The position numbers and the translations under genes are program-made. Shown one piece after another: positions 52,626 to 62,356 of a stretch of 64,000 nt of DNA (position 1 is the first letter of the stretch; every line of letters begins with the position of its first letter). The notes beneath the pieces are model-generated. The model did no database searches, had not been told where the DNA came from, and saw only the letters and a program-made list of their open reading frames with translations. The stretch comes from Ureibacillus composti (GTDB lineage Bacteria; Bacillota; Bacilli; Bacillales_A; Planococcaceae): NCBI GenBank assembly GCA_030348875.1, contig JAUCEP010000002.1, forward strand, positions 446,501-510,500. Direction: 5' to 3'.

Positions 52626-55508
52626 TTATTCCTCCACCAAATAATGATAAATATCATACTTTACAGGTTGCTCTAACACTAGGTTCATTGTAACTACTGC
52701 AGAACCATCTGGCATGGTTTCATTTTTTTCACTTCCTCCTGCAATATCTACTTCTCCTAAATAATAAAAGTCAGTACCTTCTCCATCATCCTTTTTGGTA
52801 AATAGATGAAGTGTCAAATCCTGATCCTTATAAGAAAGAATTGTTTTAACTTCCTTAGATTCTAATGTTAGGCGTGGTCTTGTGAACCATCTGAATAGAT
52901 CGGGAGATAATAATTCGTCGCCATACGCTTGGCTAGAAACTACGTCATCCTTTTTATGATAGGTAACGAAAATAGGGCATGTATTATATTTTGCGCGGTA
53001 ACCATAGATCGTTGACGAATCATCATGTGGCCAATTTAAAAGCCTACATGCATCACGACGAGAGTACTTTTCATACAACGACATGGCTTTTGTTTTATCA
53101 TATATTTCATTTTTAATGTATGCACATTGTACAATGTCTTCAATATATCCTCTGAAATTCGAGTCACGTAGACTTTCTACGATTTCTTCATTGAATTGAT
53201 AGTTTCCATTTACAACTTCAATAATTGGCTTGTAACCATACTTTTTAATATCGTTTTGAACGTGAAACTCTAATGAAAAGATGGTTTCAACTGACTTAAT
53301 TGTTTCATTATCTACATATGTTCCAAAGCTCCTTAACTTTTGAATGTAATCGGTTTTGGATATTGAATCCTCTTGTAACAACGACTCAATTAGAATGATC
53401 TCGTGTATTCGCTTCCCATTTAAAAATTCTCTTGAAATCATGGATAATACAGATTGTTCGTACTCTGTAAGTGATGGAATATCCTCTTTTATTCTTAATA
53501 AGAACTTGTAGTAGTTCTCAGCATAGCCGACTATCACTTCTGGATCTAACGAATTTTGCTTCATGAAATCATGCAAAGTAGGGGTTCTACCTAAACGATT
53601 TTTTACTTCTGTATAGGCATCTTTTAAGGTCTTTAAAGTAGATAAATTTGTATTATTAATTGCATCAAAGATTCGTTTCTTCGCAATTTCTTCAAAGTTA
53701 ATTGTAGAAACACCGCTAATATAATCCGTATTTACTATTTTACGGCGAACATTATCTTTATTCATTGATTGGTCACCAGATAGCGCAATAGGGATCAGAT
53801 AGTTATTTTTATAGTTTCCGATGAAATCGATAATTGTTACATAATCTTTGGATTCATGCTTACGTAAACCTCGACCAAGCTGTTGAATGAAAATAATACT
53901 TGATTGTGTTTGACGAAGCATAACAATTTGGTTTAAGAAGGGGATATCAATTCCTTCATTGAAAATATCAACAGTAATAATGTATTGGAGTTCACCAGTC
54001 TCCAATTGACGGATGGCTTCTTCACGTTCATCTTGCGAATTGTCACCAGTAAGTGCAGTTGTTTTTAGTCCTTCATGATTTAATGCAGTTGAAAGATTTC
54101 GAGCTTCTTCTTTAGAACTGCAGAACATTAAACCTTTAACTTGATCACCTGAATGACCATAGTAGTTAATTTTTTCAATAATATGATGAACACGTTCATG
54201 CGAAACGAGATTCCGTAATTCTGTAGCATCATCAATTAATTGACCGTCTTTTTCATAATCTAAAACACCAAAGTAGTGGAAAGGGCAGAGCATGTCTTCT
54301 TCAAGAGCTGCCTGCAAACGAATTTCGTAAGCTATGTTGTAATCAAATAGTTCGTATATATTGAAGCCATCCGTTCTTTCAGGTGTTGCTGTCATACCTA
54401 GTAAGAAATTAGGTGTCAAATAATTAATTACTTTTAGATAGGATTCGGCCCCAGCTTTATGAACCTCGTCAATTAATACATAATCAAATTCATCTTTAGC
54501 AAATTGATGTAAATAACCATCTTTCGAAACGGTTTGAATGGTTGCAAACAAATATTTTGCATTTACATCCTTTGAATTGCCCGATAAGATTCCGTAATCA
54601 TTATCATGGCCACCTAGGATTTTGCGATAGTCTTGCATAGCTTTCTTTAATATTTGTTCGCGGTGAACGACAAATAGCATTTTCTTTGGTGCAAAATTGC
54701 GCACATCAAATGCAGATAAATAGGTTTTTCCTGTACCAGTTGCAGAAATAATTAAACCTTTTTTCGCACCAGAAACACGAAGACTTTTTAGCTGTTCAAG
54801 TGCAACAGTTTGCATTTTATTTGGCTTGATCGCTAAGCTTTCAGCGAGATGATTTGTTAAATAGTCTGCATTAAGCTGTAAAGCATTAGAAGTTGTACGT
54901 TTTACGAAAGGCTCTAAATCGTATGTTTGCTTATAGCTAGCAATCCATTCTTCTGTAAGGGGAACTGCTGCGTTCCAAGCATCTTCAAATTGGTTTTTAA
55001 AATGCTGGATGATTTCTCCATTTTCTAGCGAAGTTAAATATACATTCCACTCATAGTTTGCTTTTAAGGCACTGTCTGTTAAATTTGAACTTCCTACGAT
55101 TAAAGAGTAATAGTCCTGATGTTCAAAGATATAACCCTTTGAATGGAATCCTTTTTCGCCTGTTAATCGAACTTCAACATTTTCGAGTTTAAGAAGTTCC
55201 TTGAACATTTTAGGTTGGTTGAAGTTTAAGAATGTTGAAGTTAATATTCTGCCTTTGATTCCTTTTAGATTTAGATCGTAAAGCATGGTTTTTAACGTTG
55301 CTAAGCCACCTTCAGTGATGAATGCTACTGAAAAGGTGAAAGTGTTACATGTTTTTAATTCTTGAAGTAGTGATGATAAGACGGATTCATGATTTTTATT
55401 TGTTAGTAACTTTGGTTTGAATTGTGCTGAAACAGGTTTGTTTTGATCAATAAATCCCTTGTGAAGGGAGTTTTCAATTTTCCTAATGAGTTGCTCCATA
55501 TATTTCAC
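52626..55508 (-). CDS. PLD-nuclease/superfamily 2 helicase with DUF3427 domain
   Basis: This 960-residue protein has three parts. An N-terminal phospholipase-D-type nuclease domain (about 40-200) shows HSKGYIF and VGSSNLTDSAL. A superfamily 2 helicase (about 225-600) has Walker A ISATGTGKT, motif II LIDEVHKAG, motif III MTATPERTDG and motif VI QQLGRGLRK. The C-terminus (about 600-960; DUF3427-like) is of unknown function. This layout recurs in phage-defence settings. It is followed, on the same strand upstream, by a Nudix gene 18 bases away. ATG 55508 lacks a strong ribosome binding site; ATG at residue 4 is an alternative. Confidence 0.9.
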   Translation of the reverse strand: MKYMEQLIRKIENSLHKGFIDQNKPVSAQFKPKLLTNKNHESVLSSLLQELKTCNTFTFSVAFITEGGLATLKTMLYDLNLKGIKGRILTSTFLNFNQPKMFKELLKLENVEVRLTGEKGFHSKGYIFEHQDYYSLIVGSSNLTDSALKANYEWNVYLTSLENGEIIQHFKNQFEDAWNAAVPLTEEWIASYKQTYDLEPFVKRTTSNALQLNADYLTNHLAESLAIKPNKMQTVALEQLKSLRVSGAKKGLIISATGTGKTYLSAFDVRNFAPKKMLFVVHREQILKKAMQDYRKILGGHDNDYGILSGNSKDVNAKYLFATIQTVSKDGYLHQFAKDEFDYVLIDEVHKAGAESYLKVINYLTPNFLLGMTATPERTDGFNIYELFDYNIAYEIRLQAALEEDMLCPFHYFGVLDYEKDGQLIDDATELRNLVSHERVHHIIEKINYYGHSGDQVKGLMFCSSKEEARNLSTALNHEGLKTTALTGDNSQDEREEAIRQLETGELQYIITVDIFNEGIDIPFLNQIVMLRQTQSSIIFIQQLGRGLRKHESKDYVTIIDFIGNYKNNYLIPIALSGDQSMNKDNVRRKIVNTDYISGVSTINFEEIAKKRIFDAINNTNLSTLKTLKDAYTEVKNRLGRTPTLHDFMKQNSLDPEVIVGYAENYYKFLLRIKEDIPSLTEYEQSVLSMISREFLNGKRIHEIILIESLLQEDSISKTDYIQKLRSFGTYVDNETIKSVETIFSLEFHVQNDIKKYGYKPIIEVVNGNYQFNEEIVESLRDSNFRGYIEDIVQCAYIKNEIYDKTKAMSLYEKYSRRDACRLLNWPHDDSSTIYGYRAKYNTCPIFVTYHKKDDVVSSQAYGDELLSPDLFRWFTRPRLTLESKEVKTILSYKDQDLTLHLFTKKDDGEGTDFYYLGEVDIAGGSEKNETMPDGSAVVTMNLVLEQPVKYDIYHYLVEE

Positions 55509-55526
55509 ACACCATTTCTTATGTAC

Positions 55527-55922
55527 TTATTTTTCATTAGCGATTTTCTCAACTGCCGGAACATCAGCAGGGGCAAAAATGAGATTTTTGATTTCATCTC
55601 GTGAAACCCATTTTGTATCTGCGTGTTCTAAGGCGGTAGGTTGTCCATTAACTAGTTTCGCCTTGTAGGTTTCCAATCGAACAATGACTTTTTCATACTC
55701 GTAAGTTGTATCTTCAACTTTCTCACCAACGTTGATTGCGCAATTGAATTCCTCTTGAATTTCTCGTTCTAACGCTTGTTCAGGCGTTTCTCCATCTTCA
55801 ATTTTGCCACCTGGAAACTCCCAATAGTTTGGAAGAGACATTTCCGGACCACGTAAAGCGCAGAAAATCTCATTGTTTTCATTTTCAATAATTGCTCCAA
55901 CTACATGAACTGACTTTTTCAT
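55527..55922 (-). CDS. Nudix hydrolase (MutT-like)
   Basis: This 131-residue protein starts at ATG 55922, 8 bases after AAAGGTGAT; the frame is open to 55973. The Nudix box is complete (GGKIEDGETPEQALEREIQEEFNC: GX5EX7REUXEEXGU). Length and the ALRGPEMSLPNYWEFPGG lead fit (deoxy)nucleoside triphosphate pyrophosphohydrolases that remove damaged or non-canonical nucleotides. It is the first gene of an operon with the helicase, an association that suggests a joint role in nucleotide sensing or defence. Confidence 0.88.
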   Translation of the reverse strand: MKKSVHVVGAIIENENNEIFCALRGPEMSLPNYWEFPGGKIEDGETPEQALEREIQEEFNCAINVGEKVEDTTYEYEKVIVRLETYKAKLVNGQPTALEHADTKWVSRDEIKNLIFAPADVPAVEKIANEK

Positions 55923-56295
55923 AAATTGATCACCTTTATTTCTTTTGATAATGTAATTGTACCTAATTTCCAATATTTGAGCATTACTTTAGTACAAAGT
56001 TGAAAAACGTATAATTATCCTATTTAATTGTCACTTACTCATTTATCCAGATTCAATATACGACTTAACACTAAATAAGTGCAAATTATGGATAGTTGCT
56101 ACGATCTGCACCTAATTATTATTAAGTTGTATCTTTGTTACAAAAAATAGGGGAATTTGTTAATCCATAATTATTCGATATCGTATAATACAACATTGAA
56201 GTTAGAAAAATACATAAAAGTAGACAATGTGGTAATGACGTAACTTTTAAATTTAGTTATACTGCAATAAGAACAGTATGGAGAAGGTGTTAGTT
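55923..56295. other. Divergent promoter region
   Basis: This 373-base AT-rich stretch lies between the divergent Nudix and zinc-finger nuclease genes. I see no further gene, hairpin or iteron. Confidence 0.35.
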
Positions 56296-58665
56296 ATGTC
56301 ACAAAGAAAAAGAAGTTCTATTACAATTAAGGATTTGAAAGATTTTGCAAAAAGTAAAGAGGGGGAGTGTTTGTCTGAAAATTATGTAAATATTCACCAC
56401 AAATACATATGGAAATGTAAGGATGGTCATATTTGGGAAGCACCTTTTTCACGAATTAAAAGTGGTGCTTGGTGCCGTTCTTGCTATATAAAAAAGCAAG
56501 GAGAAAATCCAAACACTTCAATAACTATTGAGGATCTTAAGGAACTTGCTAAAAGTAGAGAAGGTCTTTGTTTATCAGATAAATATATTAATAGTAAACA
56601 TAATTATCAATGGAAGTGTAAAGAAGGTCATACATGGGAAGCACCCTATTCTAGAATCAAAAGCGGTGGGTGGTGTCCTGAATGTAACGTGATCACTAGG
56701 GCAGCGAAAAAAAGAAAGTATTCAATTTCAGATATGAAAAAGTTAGCAGAAAAAAATGGTGGAGAATGTTTATCAGATGAATTCATAGCTGTTACTAAAA
56801 AATTAAAATGGAAGTGCAGTGAAGGCCATGTATGGGAAGCTATTGCCACTCCAATCATGCGAAATGGTGTATGGTGTCCTGTTTGTGCAAGAGAAAAACA
56901 GTCGAATCCTAAACTAACGATAATTCGAGAAGGTAAATTAGTTTCTGCAAATACTAGGAGAAAGACCATAGAAGATGCACAGAAACTAGCAGAACAAAAA
57001 GAAGGTCAATGCTTATCAGAGCTGTACATAAATGCGAGAACAAATTTAACTTGGAAATGTAAAGAAGGGCATATATGGGAAGCAACTTACTCTTCTATAT
57101 CTGGCGGATCGTGGTGCAAAAAATGTTCTGGCCTTGAACGGAACACGATAAAAGATGCTCAGCAACTAGCTTTAAATAAAGATGGAAAGTGCCTATCTAA
57201 GGAATACAAAAACGCTAAAGAAAAACTAAAATGGATGTGTACCAAAGGGCATGTTTTTGAAGCTGCATACAGTAATGTCTATAGTGGAAAATGGTGTCCT
57301 GAATGTGCTGGAACACAACCTTTAACAATAGAGGATGCAAAGAGTATGGCGCAAAGTAAAGGCGGAAAATGCCTTTCTGATCATTATGTAAATGCCCACG
57401 AAAAGCTAAAGTGGGAATGTTCTAATGGACATATTTTTGAAATGAATTATAACAATGTCCAACAAGGAAAATGGTGTGGCTATTGTAATAGAAAGTTAAA
57501 TGAGCAAAAAAGCCGTTTTATTTTAGAGGCTTTTTTCGACAAACCATTTCCTGCCAGAAAGGATATCTTTGGAAACCTATATGAACTTGATGGGTATAAT
57601 GAAGAATTAAAATTAGCTTTTGAGTTTCAAGGTATTCAACACACGAAGGAATCAGCTTTTTTCCATAGGAATCCAGGAGATTTTGAAGCTCAAATCAGTC
57701 GTGATAATGAGAAACGTAGATTGTGTGAACAATTAGGCATTTTATTGATGGAAATCCCACATGATGTGATAAAAGATAATGATAAAATCGATTTCATTTA
57801 TCAGTTTTTAATTAAACATAACTTTAAAGTAAAAGCAAAAGAAGCAGTAAATGAAATGATGATGGATTTTTATAAAATAAATGTTCCTTATAATGAATTG
57901 GTTCAAATTGCTGAAGCGAAGAATGGAAAGTTGCTATCCCAATATTATAATGGTGCAAGAGAAGAGCTGAAATGGTCTTGTGAGAAGGGGCATACTTGGT
58001 GGGCAGCACCTACGAACATAAAAAGCGGAAGTTGGTGCCATGTCTGTCGTAATGAAAGAATTGGGGATGCCAAAAGAAAGTATACAATAGAAGATTTGAA
58101 GGACTTCGCTAAGACAAAAGGCGGAGAATGTCTATCAACAATGTTTAAAAATGTAATGGAGCCAATAGAGTGGAGATGCGCAGATGGCCATACCTGGAAA
58201 ACAGCATTCAATGTAGTCAAGAATGGTGGATGGTGTCCGCATTGTGCTGGAAACGTAAAGAAAACGATAGAAGATGCACAAATTTTAGCTTCAAAATACG
58301 GCGGACAATGTTTATCGAAAGAATATATGGGGGCACACGGAGTACTTACTTGGAAGTGTGGTTGTGGACATATTTGGGATACCTCTTATCATCAAATTGA
58401 TACAGGATCTTGGTGTCCTGAATGTGCGAAAGAGAAGGGGGCACAACACTTTCGTAAATATACGATTGAAGATATGAAGGTTCTCGCAGCTGGAAAAAAT
58501 GGCGACTGTTTATCGGAAGTATATGAGAGTTATAATAAGAAGCTATTGTGGCAATGTGAAATGGGTCATCAATTTGAAAAGACACTTTCTAATTTCAAAA
58601 GAGGACAATGGTGTCCAATTTGTAGTAAAGAAAATAAAAAGGCAAAGAATAAATCCTTGGAATAG
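56296..58665 (+). CDS. Zinc-finger-repeat protein with central nuclease-like domain
   Basis: This 789-residue protein starts at ATG 56296, after GGAGAAGGTG. It has ten copies of a roughly 55-65-residue module: (T)IEDLK.LA...G.CLS..Y.N....L.W.C..GH.WE....I..G.WC..C. Six precede and four follow a central domain (about 400-505). Each module has Cys, a GH pair and a WCxxC, a treble-clef/zinc-ribbon pattern. The central part (FILEAFFDKPFPARKD.., ELDGYNEELKLAFEFQGIQH) resembles DUF723/homing-type or PD-(D/E)XK-like endonucleases, with Asp and a Glu-x-Gln in place of E-x-K. A repeat-guided DNA-binding nuclease is inferred. Confidence 0.82.
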   Translation: MSQRKRSSITIKDLKDFAKSKEGECLSENYVNIHHKYIWKCKDGHIWEAPFSRIKSGAWCRSCYIKKQGENPNTSITIEDLKELAKSREGLCLSDKYINSKHNYQWKCKEGHTWEAPYSRIKSGGWCPECNVITRAAKKRKYSISDMKKLAEKNGGECLSDEFIAVTKKLKWKCSEGHVWEAIATPIMRNGVWCPVCAREKQSNPKLTIIREGKLVSANTRRKTIEDAQKLAEQKEGQCLSELYINARTNLTWKCKEGHIWEATYSSISGGSWCKKCSGLERNTIKDAQQLALNKDGKCLSKEYKNAKEKLKWMCTKGHVFEAAYSNVYSGKWCPECAGTQPLTIEDAKSMAQSKGGKCLSDHYVNAHEKLKWECSNGHIFEMNYNNVQQGKWCGYCNRKLNEQKSRFILEAFFDKPFPARKDIFGNLYELDGYNEELKLAFEFQGIQHTKESAFFHRNPGDFEAQISRDNEKRRLCEQLGILLMEIPHDVIKDNDKIDFIYQFLIKHNFKVKAKEAVNEMMMDFYKINVPYNELVQIAEAKNGKLLSQYYNGAREELKWSCEKGHTWWAAPTNIKSGSWCHVCRNERIGDAKRKYTIEDLKDFAKTKGGECLSTMFKNVMEPIEWRCADGHTWKTAFNVVKNGGWCPHCAGNVKKTIEDAQILASKYGGQCLSKEYMGAHGVLTWKCGCGHIWDTSYHQIDTGSWCPECAKEKGAQHFRKYTIEDMKVLAAGKNGDCLSEVYESYNKKLLWQCEMGHQFEKTLSNFKRGQWCPICSKENKKAKNKSLE

Positions 58666-58670
58666 AAAAG

Positions 58671-58704
58671 TCAAAAAGAGAATACTTTGTTTATTCTCTT
58701 TTTG
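58671..58704 (+). terminator. Terminator after the zinc-finger nuclease
   Basis: AAAAAGAGAATA pairs with TATTCTCTTTTT across CTTTGTT. Confidence 0.88.
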
Positions 58705-58844
58705 CTGTTTTTAACCTTTAATTGGGGTACAAGTTTTTATTATAATACTTGGATCATTAGATTGAATTGTTGACCCATTAAAGGACACAATAAACCATAA
58801 AATAATTTCCTCATAATTAAAGAAATAACGATGGAGGGATCTAA

Positions 58845-61397
58845 ATGGGAATCTTCAATTCAATTAAAAAGCTATTTTCTACCCCGACACAAACCAATAC
58901 TAACGAAAATACAACACCTAAACCGAATCGAGAAAAAACACCACCACCAAATAAGACCATATACTATGAGTTTCTTAAAAGGTATAAGTATAAAAAGCTA
59001 AATTCAGTTTCAATGAGTGCTTCAACAGAACCTTCATGGGATTCCTTTTTTTCTGTTTCAAAAGTCGACCCGAAGCTCATTGGGTTTGAAAAAAGGTCAC
59101 GGAAAAAGTTTCGTCACCTTTATCATGATGAAGATTTGATTATCGCAGAAGCTGCTGGTGTGATTGAACTTGTCACAAAGGATAAAGTGGAGCAGATTTC
59201 GTTAAAGGAAACGCCATTAGAAAAAATGCGTTGTGTAACGGCAAGTGATAAAGGCATCATCTTACAAAACAAAGAACAAGTTGCACTTTTAAATTTAAAA
59301 ACGTACGAAGCTACTCTTTATGATTTTCAATGGCAAGCGTTTAGTTTTGCCATCGCAAAGGATTATTGGTTAGTAGGTACCCGGAAAACGTATGAAGGAC
59401 CGGGAGAACTTTATTGTTTTCATCTAAATGGGGAGTTGAATTGGGGTATTGCCTTTCAAGAAAAGATCGCTACCATGTTTGGTGAATTTGAATTTATGCC
59501 ATATATTCTCCAGGTTTCAACGGATTCAACTGATATCTTCGTTGCGAGTATGGATCGCTTGTATCGTTTAGATCCAGAGGGGAATTTACATGCGCGGATT
59601 GCGATTTCAGAGTTGAAAGAAAGTGAACTGCAACAGAAATATGAGGAGTTACAGCGAACATTGGCTGTTCCGCCAAAAACAGAAGAAGAAGCGATCGATA
59701 TGTATGCAACGGAACTTGCTGCACAGTTTATGATGGGGTTTGAACGAGCCACGTTTACTTCTCCGTTTAAAGGGTTTGCCCACGATTCTTCGACAGACAT
59801 GTTATTTGTATTAGAAGAAAAGGGAAGAGTTTCAGGCTGGGATCGCCATGGACAGTTGGTCTGGCTCAATACGTTTAAAACGGAAGGCCGATATATTGCT
59901 TGGATTGATGAAAAAGTCGTGATTTCGTTCATCACAGGAGAAACGTTCTGGTTGAATCGAGATGGACAATTTATTTATGGTGCCAAGTTACCGAAACAAG
60001 CTGTCACCATCTCTTTGATCCCATCGCAACCGAAGTATTTAATCGTTTCCGAGGACAATAGATTATATGAATTACACAAAGACACGGGACATTTGATTAC
60101 CGGTTCTGAAGGACATCCGGGGATGGAGCTGTTTACTCTTTCATCACAAAATGTATTTTTTGATGGGAAATTAAATGGACAAGGCTATTTTTGGTTAGCG
60201 CCTCCTGGTCACAGATGGCAGCACTTTGAAGCAAAAAATTTCATGGAAGCAAGTGAGCATGATTTACAAAGTGGTGTTGCACCAGAAATTACAGCAAGCA
60301 AAAACTTCAACATAAAGTGGGAAGTGAAAAGTAAAAAAGGGTGGTCTGGTGGTCGTATCGTAGATGTCAGAAATCAAAGAGTCTATGTAGTAGAAGAGGG
60401 GCCAAGAAAGTCTGGTGAACAACTTAGGAAACTTTCCGATCAGCAACGTGCAAACGATTGGTTAAGTAACAATCTTGTCTGCTATGACTTAAATGGAAAA
60501 ATGATTTGGAAAAAGCACATTTATTCTAGTATGTGGTCAATGTATTTATCCCCAGACGGTGAAACGCTCTTTACAAGTATGCCGACGGATGATGAGATTA
60601 CCTACCTTCCAGGCTACATTTTAATCTTTTCAAAAGATGGCGAAGAACTAGATAAAATCAAAGTAGATGCACATGGTTTTGACTTAGACTTTACTTCTTC
60701 TGATTCTGAAGCGATTGTCCATTTTTCTTCTGAACAGGGGAAGACACCAGTTAAAGGACGATTCGAACGGGATGACTCGGGTAAATGGTCATTAATTATT
60801 GTGAAAGATAAAATTGAACAGTCAAATCCATTTGGTGCTGGATTGAATGAAAAAGAGCTTCCACATTATAAATTGATCAGAACAGATAAAAAGAAATATC
60901 TACTTTCTACAGAGAATCAACAAATTGAATTGAAGCTTGCAGCCGCCATCTATGAGGCCTACGAAACGGTAGAAGGGAAATTGGTCGTTCGTATAGGGAC
61001 GCGTTTAGTTTCCTTTTATGATCAACAATTAGAAAAAGCTCTAGAGATAAAAGAACAGGAAAGTATCCAATCCCTTTCAATAGGGCAAAACAGTCTCGTC
61101 ATTTTATCAAAAGGGGAGATCAGAGGGTTTAACCATAGTGGAGAATTACTGTGGAGATTCAGCGCGATTCCGAAATCAACCGAATCAAAAGTAACTTGGC
61201 AGCCAGAAGAGCATGTTTATCTTTGGATTGTATCAAACAATCAAGAAACAATAGTTGCGGCTATTTCGGAAGAAGGGACTGTGTTAAGAAGTCAATCCTT
61301 CAATAAAGCTGAATATCCTTATTCAATTACAACTGATCCTGAGACTCAGACGTTCGTCGCTCAATCTAATGAGGTTATTCGAATTTATCATATATAA
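58845..61397 (+). CDS. Large beta-propeller (PQQ-like) protein
   Basis: This 850-residue protein has no signal peptide or membrane segment; it starts MGIFNSIKKLFSTPTQ followed by an Asn/Pro/Thr-rich linker. The remainder is a run of beta-propeller blades of the PQQ-like type (repeated patterns such as LYCFHLNGELNWG, LYRLDPEGNLHARI, VSGWDRHGQLVWLNTF, LVCYDLNGKMIWKKH, IRGFNHSGELLWRF), probably two propellers. A helical insert lies near 250-310. ATG 58845 follows GGAGGG. It should be a cytoplasmic scaffold or ligand-sensing protein. No partner gene is adjacent. Confidence 0.78.
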   Translation: MGIFNSIKKLFSTPTQTNTNENTTPKPNREKTPPPNKTIYYEFLKRYKYKKLNSVSMSASTEPSWDSFFSVSKVDPKLIGFEKRSRKKFRHLYHDEDLIIAEAAGVIELVTKDKVEQISLKETPLEKMRCVTASDKGIILQNKEQVALLNLKTYEATLYDFQWQAFSFAIAKDYWLVGTRKTYEGPGELYCFHLNGELNWGIAFQEKIATMFGEFEFMPYILQVSTDSTDIFVASMDRLYRLDPEGNLHARIAISELKESELQQKYEELQRTLAVPPKTEEEAIDMYATELAAQFMMGFERATFTSPFKGFAHDSSTDMLFVLEEKGRVSGWDRHGQLVWLNTFKTEGRYIAWIDEKVVISFITGETFWLNRDGQFIYGAKLPKQAVTISLIPSQPKYLIVSEDNRLYELHKDTGHLITGSEGHPGMELFTLSSQNVFFDGKLNGQGYFWLAPPGHRWQHFEAKNFMEASEHDLQSGVAPEITASKNFNIKWEVKSKKGWSGGRIVDVRNQRVYVVEEGPRKSGEQLRKLSDQQRANDWLSNNLVCYDLNGKMIWKKHIYSSMWSMYLSPDGETLFTSMPTDDEITYLPGYILIFSKDGEELDKIKVDAHGFDLDFTSSDSEAIVHFSSEQGKTPVKGRFERDDSGKWSLIIVKDKIEQSNPFGAGLNEKELPHYKLIRTDKKKYLLSTENQQIELKLAAAIYEAYETVEGKLVVRIGTRLVSFYDQQLEKALEIKEQESIQSLSIGQNSLVILSKGEIRGFNHSGELLWRFSAIPKSTESKVTWQPEEHVYLWIVSNNQETIVAAISEEGTVLRSQSFNKAEYPYSITTDPETQTFVAQSNEVIRIYHI

Positions 61398-61403
61398 TGA
61401 ATA

Positions 61404-61434
61404 AAAAGAGAATCCAACGAGGGTTCTCTTTACT
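61404..61434 (+). terminator. Terminator after the beta-propeller gene
   Basis: AAAGAGAATCC pairs with GGGTTCTCTTT across a 5-base loop, followed by ACTTTTTAA. Confidence 0.75.
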
Positions 61435-61557
61435 TTTTAATCTTAGTTTTTCAATAGAATATATTCCACATAATGAAAGTTGATTTTACACAATGGAAAA
61501 CAACCGCATCCTATGCTATAATTAACATAAACAACCCGACGTAGAAAGTGATGTGAC

Positions 61558-62295
61558 ATGATGCAAACAATTGATCGAGCGATGGATATTATAAGGGTAT
61601 TGTCAAAAAATGCCCAAGGGTTACCGATCACAGAACTTTCAAAGGAATGTGGCCTTCCACTTAGCACAATGCACCGCTTGTTGAAATCATTAGAAGAAAA
61701 TGGACTTATTCAACAGAATGAAAAAACGAAGGAATACGGCATGGGAACGCTTTGGCTTGAGTATGGGTTACAAATGTATGATTCCATGGACTTTACTAGT
61801 CATATCAGAACGGAAATGGAAAAGCTGATGCACATTGTGAAGGAAAGTATTTATTATAATAAGCCAGTGAGTGGGACAGAATCTTTAATCCTTGAACGTA
61901 TTGATAGTCCTGAAAATGCAATCCGCGTTTTCGATAAAATTGGTTTAAGAATTCCGATGAATATTGGGGCAGCCAATAAAACAATGCTTGCTCATATGAA
62001 TAAGGTAAAGTCAGATCAATTCATCAATGCGCTTATTCCGGAAGAGGAAAAGCCTAGTTTTTATGAGCAGCTACATGAGATCAAAGCAAATGGTTATGGA
62101 ATTAGCCGTGGTGAACGAACTGAAGGAACTATTTCCATAGCGGCGCCTGTTTTTAATCATTCTGGTGATATAGAAGGGGCTATTAGCATTGGGTGTGTAA
62201 GCTTTAATATGACGGATGAAAGGCTACAATTTTTAATTGAACATGTGATGGAAAGTGGAAAACGCATTTCGAAAAATTTAGCTTATAATGGTTAA
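61558..62295 (+). CDS. IclR-family transcriptional regulator
   Basis: This 245-residue regulator has an N-terminal winged helix (about 5-60; IDRAMDIIRVLSKNAQGLPITELSKECGLPLSTMHRLLKSLEENGLI) and a C-terminal IclR effector domain (about 75-240; NKTMLAHM.., GISRGERTEGTISIAAPVF). A TATAAT box lies near 61516-61521. TTCCA and TGGAA half-sites upstream (61465 and 61494) could form an operator. It is convergent with the amino-acid permease but may regulate it or a distant catabolic gene. Confidence 0.9.
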   Translation: MMQTIDRAMDIIRVLSKNAQGLPITELSKECGLPLSTMHRLLKSLEENGLIQQNEKTKEYGMGTLWLEYGLQMYDSMDFTSHIRTEMEKLMHIVKESIYYNKPVSGTESLILERIDSPENAIRVFDKIGLRIPMNIGAANKTMLAHMNKVKSDQFINALIPEEEKPSFYEQLHEIKANGYGISRGERTEGTISIAAPVFNHSGDIEGAISIGCVSFNMTDERLQFLIEHVMESGKRISKNLAYNG

Positions 62296-62317
62296 TTGTT
62301 AGACTCGTAATCAATGA

Positions 62318-62346
62318 AAAAATGCCCCAAAGTTTTGGGGCACATC
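62318..62346 (-). terminator. Terminator of the permease gene
   Basis: TGCCCCAAA and TTTGGGGCA form a stem with a 3-base loop. On the minus strand it is followed by TTTTTTC. Confidence 0.85.
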
Positions 62347-62356
62347 ATGGTCTTGC

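Noticed and set aside
57824-58585. Minus-strand frames within the zinc-finger nuclease gene
   Set aside because: They mirror the codon pattern of the sense repeats and lack start signals.
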